The notes under the pieces are model-generated. The model did not search any database. It saw only the letters and a program-made list of their open reading frames with translations, and had not been told where the DNA came from. Made by a program: the position numbers and the translations under genes. From an uncultured Ruminococcus sp. (GTDB lineage: Bacteria; Bacillota; Clostridia; Oscillospirales; Acutalibacteraceae), in NCBI GenBank assembly GCA_902766585.1, contig CACXDV010000247.1:1-5485 (forward strand): a stretch of DNA of 5,485 nucleotides, given 5' to 3'. Positions 1 through 4,526 of the stretch are shown piece by piece (positions within the stretch are counted from its first letter, which is position 1; each line of letters starts with the position of its first letter).

Positions 1-224
1 CCGGTGATATGATAATATTTCCGGAGCCGTCCGTTATGCTCCATTGAATATTCGCTTATCATGCCCGCTGATGCAAGACGTTTCAGTATCGGATAAAGCG
101 TTGATTCGGAAATGGAAAGATAGGGCTTGATGTCGCGGATTATTTTGTAGCCATAGGAATCGTTGGTTTTTATTGCCGCAAGAACGCATACATCAAGAAG
201 TCCTCGTTTAAGCTGTATATCCAT
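1..224 (-). CDS. PadR-family transcriptional regulator, N-terminal part (runs off left edge)
   Basis: Reading the minus strand from ATG at 224-222 gives 74 codons with no stop before the window edge, so only the DNA-binding half is visible. It begins MDIQLKRGLLDVCVLAAI and continues with SYGYKII (residues 23-29), ISESTLYPILKRL (38-50) and GRLRKYYHIT (65-74). These are the classic PadR winged-helix blocks: helix 1, recognition helix and the wing that normally reads GRxRKYY. PadR proteins are dimeric repressors that often respond to small hydrophobic or phenolic ligands or to cell-envelope stress. The C-terminal dimerisation and sensor part lies outside the window, so the ligand class cannot be judged. 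The start is fixed by a GGGAGGT ribosome site at 237-231, 6 bases upstream. A strong promoter with palindromic half-sites sits directly in front, suggesting autorepression. In Clostridia such genes commonly precede a DUF1700-type membrane protein, but nothing downstream is visible here. Confidence 0.9.
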   Translation of the reverse strand, partial: MDIQLKRGLLDVCVLAAIKTNDSYGYKIIRDIKPYLSISESTLYPILKRLASAGMISEYSMEHNGRLRKYYHIT

Positions 225-246
225 ATGAATACCTCCCTTTGAATAA

Positions 247-269
247 TACTATACTACGCATAGTACTAT
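247..269. promoter_or_regulatory. Palindromic half-site cluster, probable PadR operator
   Basis: Four TACTA/TAGTA half-sites are packed into 23 bases. TACTAT lies at 247-252, TACTA at 252-256, TAGTA at 261-265 and TACTAT at 264-269. They form the inverted repeat TACTACGCATAGTA (252-265), which is palindromic except for one base pair in its centre, and the perfect palindrome ATAGTACTAT (260-269). The cluster covers the -10 box and most of the spacer of the regulator's own promoter, so a bound dimer would block RNA polymerase. Assigning it to the adjacent PadR protein is an inference from position and symmetry. Confidence 0.6.
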
Positions 270-276
270 TTGTCAA
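248..276 (-). promoter_or_regulatory. Sigma-A type promoter of the padR-like gene
   Basis: On the minus strand a perfect TTGACA (276-271) is followed by exactly 17 bases and then TATAGT (253-248), one mismatch from consensus. Predicted transcription would start near 241, giving a leader of only about 17 bases that contains little beyond the ribosome site. The strength of the match and its position argue for a real, tightly controlled promoter. Confidence 0.8.
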
Positions 277-391
277 GGGGTATATAAAATTATTTTTTGT
301 GATCATTTAAGCGCTTATTTCGTGATATGTCAAATAGGCACTGTTTATAAATATTTTGTAAAAATCCCGGTAAGTTTGTGTTATTGTAGGA

Positions 392-420
392 TTGTAATTT
401 TTCACCAAATACATTATAAT
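392..420 (+). promoter_or_regulatory. Promoter of the DHHW protein-Nudix operon
   Basis: TTGTAA (392-397, four of six consensus bases) is separated by 17 bases from a perfect TATAAT (415-420). Transcription would begin near 427, leaving a leader of about 32 bases before the ATG at 459. The rest of the 225-458 gap is AT-rich and shows no hairpin, riboswitch or small gene that I can support. Confidence 0.6.
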
Positions 421-446
421 ATATCATATATAAGTATATTGCAGTG

Positions 447-453
447 AAAGGGA
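447..453 (+). promoter_or_regulatory. Ribosome binding site that decides the start at 459
   Basis: AAAGGGA lies 5 bases before the ATG at 459. An in-frame GTG at 444 would lengthen the protein by five residues, but it has only TATATTGCA in front of it and itself overlaps the approach to this site. The ATG is therefore the better start. Confidence 0.65.
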
Positions 454-458
454 TAAAA

Positions 459-1694
459 ATGAGCAGAAGATCATCATACGGATACAGCTCGTACCGTTCC
501 GGCTCCTACGGCGGATACGGGGGATACCGCAGAAACCGCAGAGGCGGCGGTAAAACGAAGGCTGTAATAATAACCGCATTAATTATAATCATTCTTGCGG
601 CAGCGGCATTCGGAGCGTGTGTATATTTCGGAGTTTTTTCAAAGGAAAAGGACGAAAAGGAAAACAGCACCGCCGAAAGCACTCAGGTTTCATCAGAGGA
701 ATCAAAGACAGAAAGCTCTGTGCCTGCCGAGAAATCGGAAAAGCCGGCTGAAAGCAAGCCTCAGCAGTCCTCAGCGCCCGCAAAGGAACTGAAGGGCGAG
801 TTTGACGGAAATGTATTTATCTATGACAAGCAGGGTTATGAAATATTCTACGGAACCGATGACAGCGCAAAGAATTATACTGATGTGGTATCCTCGATAA
901 AGAATTCTCTCGGCAAGGATATCAAGGTATATAATATGATCGTTCCGACACACGGATATTATTCTCTGCCGGATAATTACAAAAAACAGGGAAATGACGA
1001 AAAGGCAAATGTCACGGCTGCGTATAAGTCCTATGGAGACAATGTTGCTGCCATAGATGTATTCAATGCCCTTGAACAGCATAAGGACGAATATATTTAC
1101 TTCAAAACAGACAATAACTGGACAGGTCTCGGCGCTTATTACGGTTATACGGAGTTCTGCAAGGCAGCGGGAGTTACGCCTGTTGATATAAAGTCTCTTT
1201 CCTCGGGGCAGATAAACAAATTCCTCGGTTCTCTTTATGTTGCGACAAAAACAGATCAGAACCCGAAGGGGAACAAGATACTCTTATCGAATCCCGATAC
1301 GGTAAAATACTATAAGATGCCCGGAAGCTATACCTGTACGCTTCTTGAAAACGGCAAATCAAAGCCGGAGGAGGTTCCGCTTATTGCGACCTTTGCGGAA
1401 GACTCTAATGCATACAGCGCATTTATATGGGGAAATAACCCGTATATGCATATAAAGACCTCACTCAAGACAGGCAGAAAGCTTTGTATAATCAAGGATT
1501 CCTACGGTTCGGCATTTGCGCCGTTTACAGTGGCTAATTTTGATGAAATTTATATAGTCGATCCGACCTTCTATGAGGGAAATGTACTCGACTATATCAA
1601 GAAGAACAAATATACTGATGTTCTGGTACTTAGCAGCATAATGAATGCAAATACCCAGATACGAATTGATGAGATAAAGACTATACTCAGATAA
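459..1694 (+). CDS. Membrane-anchored DHHW-family (AlgX/AlgJ-like, SGNH-type) protein with a DNNW variant motif
   Basis: This 411-aa protein has four parts. Residues 1-34 are a basic tail rich in Ser, Gly, Tyr and Arg. Residues 35-60 are one hydrophobic helix, preceded by positive charge, so the N terminus should be inside. Residues 61-110 are a Ser/Glu/Lys/Pro linker. Residues 115-411 are an extracytoplasmic domain. Its blocks match the DHHW family, a relative of the alginate acetylation proteins AlgX and AlgJ: GNVFIYDKQGYEIFYG (117-132), VPTHGYYSLP (162-171), TDNNWTGLGAYYGY (217-230), IKDSYGSAFAPF (345-356) and EIYIVDP (363-369). Family knowledge predicts Asp-His-Ser chemistry on acyl groups of envelope polysaccharides. 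Asp218 and Ser348 are present, but the DxHW histidine is Asn220, so activity is uncertain. No membrane-bound O-acyltransferase partner lies next to it. It is the first gene of an operon, 17 bases before the Nudix gene. The domain call is firm; the substrate is unknown. Confidence 0.82.
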   Translation: MSRRSSYGYSSYRSGSYGGYGGYRRNRRGGGKTKAVIITALIIIILAAAAFGACVYFGVFSKEKDEKENSTAESTQVSSEESKTESSVPAEKSEKPAESKPQQSSAPAKELKGEFDGNVFIYDKQGYEIFYGTDDSAKNYTDVVSSIKNSLGKDIKVYNMIVPTHGYYSLPDNYKKQGNDEKANVTAAYKSYGDNVAAIDVFNALEQHKDEYIYFKTDNNWTGLGAYYGYTEFCKAAGVTPVDIKSLSSGQINKFLGSLYVATKTDQNPKGNKILLSNPDTVKYYKMPGSYTCTLLENGKSKPEEVPLIATFAEDSNAYSAFIWGNNPYMHIKTSLKTGRKLCIIKDSYGSAFAPFTVANFDEIYIVDPTFYEGNVLDYIKKNKYTDVLVLSSIMNANTQIRIDEIKTILR

Positions 1695-1698
1695 AAAC

Positions 1699-1705
1699 GG
1701 AGGTG
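1699..1705 (+). promoter_or_regulatory. Ribosome binding site that decides a TTG start at 1712
   Basis: GGAGGTG is a strong Shine-Dalgarno match. The upstream in-frame GTG at 1703 lies inside it and cannot be the start that it serves. TTG at 1712 is 6 bases downstream of the site. It also makes the protein begin MLGKNVT, which resembles known starts of related Nudix proteins. Confidence 0.7.
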
Positions 1706-1711
1706 TGCCGG

Positions 1712-2398
1712 TTGCTCGGTAAAAATGTAACAATAGAGATATTCGGCACGCTTGCCGAAAAAAAGCTTTATTCGGGTTTCATAGTCGGAAGCCGTGATAC
1801 CCGACAGGTATATATAATAACAGATTCGGAGCTTCACGGAACAATGGACTGTATCGTGATAGCTGCAGCTGTAGGAGAAACAGGGATGCAGACAAGGCTT
1901 GTTGCTGCACCGCCGGATGAAGTCTTTTATGAGCCTGATATCGTGGAAAGACTGTCAATGACCTCCGTAAAATACCGCAAGATAAACTGTATATATGAAA
2001 AATCCTGCGGTGCGGTCATCTATCGCATAAATGAAAAGAATGATGTCCGCATACTTCTCGTTAAGAACCATAACGGAAAATGCTGGACTTTCCCGAAGGG
2101 ACATATTGAAATGGGCGAAAATGAACAGCAGACCGCTCTCAGGGAGATAAAGGAGGAGACCGGTCTGAGCGTGGAGATAATTCCGGGCTTTCGTCAGACA
2201 AGCAGTTACCGTCCGTTCGGAAAGATAAGGAAAACAGCGGTTTTCTTTCTTGCAAAGGCAGATAAAAGCATTGTAAGTATGCAGCCGAGCGAGATAGATT
2301 ATTATTTGTGGGTAAGCATTGACGAGGCAATGAGGATGTGCAGACACGAAAATGATACGAATATACTAAAGGAAGTAAGAAAAAAGCTTGCAGTATAA
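1712..2398 (+). CDS. Nudix hydrolase, Ap4A-hydrolase-like, with an extra N-terminal domain
   Basis: The protein is 228 aa from the TTG start. Residues 97-226 form the Nudix domain. The box G-x5-E-x7-REUxEExGU is complete at 130-152 (GHIEMGE through REIKEETGL), preceded by CWTFPKGH (124-131). Block GFRQTSSYRPFGKIRKTAVFFLA (159-181) is like the region of asymmetric diadenosine tetraphosphate hydrolases, and all metal-binding glutamates are present. Likely chemistry is Mg-dependent cleavage of a nucleoside diphosphate linked to another group, with Ap4A or related dinucleotides the best guess. Residues 1-90 are not part of a usual 140-150 aa Ap4A hydrolase. Their pattern (LGKNVTIEI, GFIVGS, a hydrophobic strand pair, TRLVAAPPDEVFYEPDI) resembles a degenerate inorganic-pyrophosphatase-like domain seen in front of some clostridial Nudix proteins; that is my inference. 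No signal peptide, so cytoplasmic. It shares a transcript with the DHHW gene and ends at a terminator. Confidence 0.85.
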   Translation: MLGKNVTIEIFGTLAEKKLYSGFIVGSRDTRQVYIITDSELHGTMDCIVIAAAVGETGMQTRLVAAPPDEVFYEPDIVERLSMTSVKYRKINCIYEKSCGAVIYRINEKNDVRILLVKNHNGKCWTFPKGHIEMGENEQQTALREIKEETGLSVEIIPGFRQTSSYRPFGKIRKTAVFFLAKADKSIVSMQPSEIDYYLWVSIDEAMRMCRHENDTNILKEVRKKLAV

Positions 2399-2438
2399 AA
2401 AAGCTGATGTACCATGACAGTACATCAGCAATTTTTTT
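2397..2438. terminator. Bidirectional intrinsic terminator between convergent genes
   Basis: A perfect 10-bp stem, GCTGATGTAC (2403-2412) with GTACATCAGC (2420-2429), encloses a 7-base loop. Seven T follow on the plus strand (2432-2438), and six A precede it (2397-2402), which become a T run on the minus strand. It starts immediately at the end of the Nudix gene and is 65 bases past the stop of the HD-GYP gene, so it can serve both transcripts. Confidence 0.88.
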
Positions 2439-2459
2439 AAAGAAAGCAGTTATTAAATA

Positions 2460-2492
2460 ATTGTACATTGAACATTGACACATTGTACATTG
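2460..2492. repeat. Short tandem heptad repeat (CAATGTN on the minus strand)
   Basis: On the plus strand the stretch parses as ATTG followed by four consecutive units, TACATTG (2464-2470), AACATTG (2471-2477), ACACATTG (2478-2485) and TACATTG (2486-2492). ACATTG thus recurs with spacing 7, 8, 7. The array ends 1 base before the stop codon of the HD-GYP gene. An inverted pair TGAACA (2469-2474) and TGTTCA (2491-2496) lies within and at its edge, covering that stop. Function is unknown. Confidence 0.65.
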
Positions 2493-2493
2493 T

Positions 2494-3765
2494 TCAGTAG
2501 TGTTCTCTCATTTCGTAGTTTACATCCTCGTCTATCATCTGGATAAGGATATCTGCAATTTCAGGATCGAGCTGAGTGCCTCTTACACGCACGATTTCTT
2601 TCCTGATATCTGCCTGGGGCATAGCGTCACGGTAGCTTCTTCTTGATGACATAGCGTCATAAGCGTCGGCTACGGCAATTATTCTTGCCTCAATGGGAAT
2701 TTCGGTTCCCGATATTCCGTCAGGATAGCCCTTGCCGTCATATCTTTCGTGATGCCACCTTGCTCCGCAGTAAAGACTCGGCATTTCGGTGATCTTTCTC
2801 AAAACATCGGCGCCGATAGCGGGGTGAGCCTGGATAACGCGGTATTCGTCATCTGTCAGCCTGCCTTTTTTGTTGATTATCTGATCGGGTATTCCGATTT
2901 TTCCTATATCATGGAGAAGCCCCATAAAGTAAATGTCACGGATAAATTCATCGTCCATTCCCATTCGCTTTGCGATCTCCTTTGAATAGTCGGCAACTCT
3001 CTGAGAATGACCGTTTGTGTAGGAATCCTTTGCATCGACCGTAAGAGCAAGAGCGGTTACGACCTGATAGGAAAAGCGTTCAAATTTATTCGCCTGCTCT
3101 GTCTGCTTCGTACTTATATCGTTGGAGTAGACCACTGACTGAAAATACATATAGTAGAATACCATTGATGCCGTTATAGCTGTTCTCAGAACGGAAATAT
3201 TTCCGAGCAGGGATTCGGCAAATGCTCCGAAAATCAGAATAAACGCAATTTCAAGAACGATTACCTTTTCAAATCTCAGATGCTTGTGCTTGTAGCGCAG
3301 TGAGAGGAAAATCATTGATACCAGATATAACAGCATTACTATGTGAGCTGTCCATCCGAGAGGACCGCGGTGGAATACATGATTGCTGTCATAGCTGTAT
3401 GTAAGGTCTGTAAAAAAGCCGGATATTGAAAAAACAGTATTTATTCCGATCGGTATGAGCATCAGGTATCTGTACTTTTTAGTGAAATTATCACGGGTTA
3501 TCAGAAGGAGAAGGAAATACATCATTATCGGACGCAGAAAATAGCCCATACAGGTTATAAGCGTCAATAATACAACAGAGCATGAGGTATTGATCAGAAT
3601 AAGTTCAAGATTGTAAACTACAAGCTCTATGCATGAGGTTGCGATAATACTGTAGAAATAAAGCTTGATATCAGATGTAAGATTGGAGTTCCTCCAAAGG
3701 AAGATTATAAGAAAAATGCTGCCGATTATTGGAAAGAAATTAATGCTTAGAAAGTTGTATTCCAT
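2494..3765 (-). CDS. Multi-pass membrane HD-GYP protein, probable cyclic-di-GMP phosphodiesterase
   Basis: The product is 423 aa. The first 212 residues hold about seven hydrophobic segments (near 6-24, 34-58, 62-90, 99-118, 138-157, 167-186 and 192-212), resembling the 7TM sensor regions in front of some bacterial kinases and cyclases. A short linker leads to the HD-GYP domain at about 232-415. Its motifs are complete: GHSQRV (252-257), LLHDIGKIGIPD (283-294), AHPAIG (313-318), HHERYDGKGYPDG (338-350) and ARIIAVADAYDAM (360-372). The HD pair is His285-Asp286 and the GYP is 346-348. Proteins with this set normally hydrolyse cyclic-di-GMP with a di- or tri-metal centre at the inner membrane face. 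No GGDEF domain is present, so it would only degrade the signal. The start is secured by AAAGGAGGT (3779-3771) 5 bases before ATG. It is transcribed alone, convergent with the Nudix gene and downstream of the leuCD terminator. The sensed signal cannot be read from sequence. Confidence 0.92.
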   Translation of the reverse strand: MEYNFLSINFFPIIGSIFLIIFLWRNSNLTSDIKLYFYSIIATSCIELVVYNLELILINTSCSVVLLTLITCMGYFLRPIMMYFLLLLITRDNFTKKYRYLMLIPIGINTVFSISGFFTDLTYSYDSNHVFHRGPLGWTAHIVMLLYLVSMIFLSLRYKHKHLRFEKVIVLEIAFILIFGAFAESLLGNISVLRTAITASMVFYYMYFQSVVYSNDISTKQTEQANKFERFSYQVVTALALTVDAKDSYTNGHSQRVADYSKEIAKRMGMDDEFIRDIYFMGLLHDIGKIGIPDQIINKKGRLTDDEYRVIQAHPAIGADVLRKITEMPSLYCGARWHHERYDGKGYPDGISGTEIPIEARIIAVADAYDAMSSRRSYRDAMPQADIRKEIVRVRGTQLDPEIADILIQMIDEDVNYEMREHY

Positions 3766-3815
3766 AGTACACCTCCTTTGACAGATATATTATTATCCAA
3801 AAATTTTCCATTTTT

Positions 3816-3844
3816 ATTATATCATTTACTTATGAAATATTCAA
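3816..3844 (-). promoter_or_regulatory. Promoter of the HD-GYP gene
   Basis: On the minus strand TTGAAT (3844-3839) is followed by 17 bases and a perfect TATAAT (3821-3816). Transcription would begin near 3809, about 44 bases before the ATG at 3765. This separates the HD-GYP gene from the leu operon, whose terminator lies upstream at 3961-3996. Confidence 0.65.
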
Positions 3845-3885
3845 TAATAAATATAGTAAAGTTTAATCGCATTTTGTGGAAAGCG

Positions 3886-3914
3886 TTGATACAATAATGA
3901 CTTTTTTATATATT
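3886..3914 (+). promoter_or_regulatory. Possible orphan plus-strand promoter facing the leu terminator hairpin
   Basis: TTGATA (3886-3891), a 17-base spacer and TATATT (3909-3914) match consensus at five of six positions each. No plus-strand gene follows. A transcript from about 3921 would meet the hairpin at 3965-3996 and the T-rich stretch after it, yielding a short RNA of roughly 85 bases. Such matches also occur by chance in AT-rich gaps, so this is a weak call. Confidence 0.25.
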
Positions 3915-3952
3915 TGTAAAATAACATTTAATATTGATTTGAAATTTGTTGC

Positions 3953-3996
3953 TAATAACGAAAACGGCTGCTGTATTCTGATCCATACAGCAGCCG
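3953..3996 (-). terminator. Intrinsic terminator of the leuCD operon
   Basis: A perfect 12-bp stem pairs CGGCTGCTGTAT (3965-3976) with ATACAGCAGCCG (3985-3996) around an 8-base loop. In the minus direction it is followed by TTTTCGTTATT. It lies 33 bases beyond the in-frame leuD stop that the unshifted reading frame would use (4032-4030). On the plus strand the stem is followed by CTTTATTTT, so it could also stop transcripts from the other side. Confidence 0.85.
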
Positions 3997-4029
3997 CTTT
4001 ATTTTCGTGTTTCCGCAAAAAAACGGATA

Positions 4030-4091
4030 TTATTTTGTGACGTGCTTAATAAGTCCCCCGTCGGCAATAATGCTCTGAATGAAGGGGGGGG
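4030..4091 (-). other. leuD: Frameshift site (8-C run) and displaced 3' end of leuD
   Basis: The coding strand has eight C in a row (plus-strand G run at 4084-4091). With seven, codons read Phe-Pro-Pro and then FIQSIIADGGLIKHVTK, ending at TAA 4032-4030. This gives a 160-aa protein with the standard LeuD C terminus. With eight, the frame shifts after Pro143, adds twelve unrelated residues and stops at 4048-4046. The displaced tail still encodes clean LeuD sequence, so the change is recent, a slippage variant or a sequencing error. Confidence 0.85.
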
Positions 4092-4513
4092 AACGGCTCA
4101 GCCTGATAGGTCTTGCCGGTGGTGATATCGGTAATTACGCCTGTGTCAAAATTTACGCTTACCTCATCGCCTGCTTTTATCTCATTTGATGCAGCCTCAC
4201 ATTCAAGAATGGGAAGACCGATATTTATAGCATTTCTGTAAAATATCCTTGCGAAGGTAGCTGCAATTACACAGCTTATTCCCGAAGCCTTGATAGCTAT
4301 GGGAGCGTGTTCTCTTGAAGAACCGCAGCCGAAATTCTTTTCTGCAACAATGATATCACCGGGCTTTACCTTTTTGGTAAAATCAATGTCGATATCCTCC
4401 ATACAATGAGAGGCAAGCTCGCTGTGTGAGCTGGTATTAAGGTATCTTGCGGGGATGATAACATCTGTATCGACATTATCGCCGTATTTATGTACTGTTC
4501 CCTTTGCTTCCAT
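4046..4513 (-). CDS. leuD: 3-isopropylmalate dehydratase small subunit, C terminus altered by a frameshift
   Basis: As read, the product is 155 aa. It pairs with LeuC to interconvert 2- and 3-isopropylmalate in leucine synthesis, in the cytoplasm. Family landmarks are KYGDNVDTDVIIPARYLN (9-26), CMEDIDIDF (37-45), KNFGCGSSREHAPIAIKASG (59-78) and FARIFYRNAINIGLPILEC (87-105). The GCGSSREH segment carries the substrate-binding Ser-Ser-Arg. The length and type match the short, archaeal-like LeuD that works with a roughly 420-aa LeuC. From residue 144 the sequence (LHSEHYCRRGTY) is not LeuD-like; the expected tail lies one frame over, as described for 4030-4091. The ribosome site TAAAGGAG (4529-4522) overlaps the leuC stop codon and sits 8 bases before the ATG, so translation is probably coupled to leuC. 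If the extra C is real, the truncated tail may weaken or abolish the enzyme. Confidence 0.93.
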   Translation of the reverse strand: MEAKGTVHKYGDNVDTDVIIPARYLNTSSHSELASHCMEDIDIDFTKKVKPGDIIVAEKNFGCGSSREHAPIAIKASGISCVIAATFARIFYRNAINIGLPILECEAASNEIKAGDEVSVNFDTGVITDITTGKTYQAEPFPPLHSEHYCRRGTY

Positions 4514-4526
4514 GAGATGAACTCCT

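Noticed and set aside
444..446. GTG at 444 as the start of the DHHW gene
   Set aside because: There is no ribosome site before it, whereas AAAGGGA is well placed for ATG 459.
771..1082. Minus-strand open frame within the DHHW gene
   Set aside because: It overlaps the conserved domain of the real gene, has no convincing ribosome site and shows no recognisable motif.
1703..1705. GTG at 1703 as the start of the Nudix gene
   Set aside because: It lies inside the GGAGGTG ribosome site, which fits TTG 1712 instead.
2139..2483. Minus-strand open frame crossing the Nudix gene end and the terminator
   Set aside because: It reads through the bidirectional terminator and opposite the Nudix box, and is Ser/Leu/Phe-rich as expected for an antisense shadow.
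2460..2492. Repeat array as a CRISPR or attachment site
   Set aside because: Units are only 7-8 bases with no spacers, and there is no integrase or cas gene nearby.
4084..4091. Programmed ribosomal frameshifting in leuD
   Set aside because: LeuD is not known to use it, and I see no stimulatory structure or internal ribosome site that would single it out. A simple one-base change in the C run is more economical.
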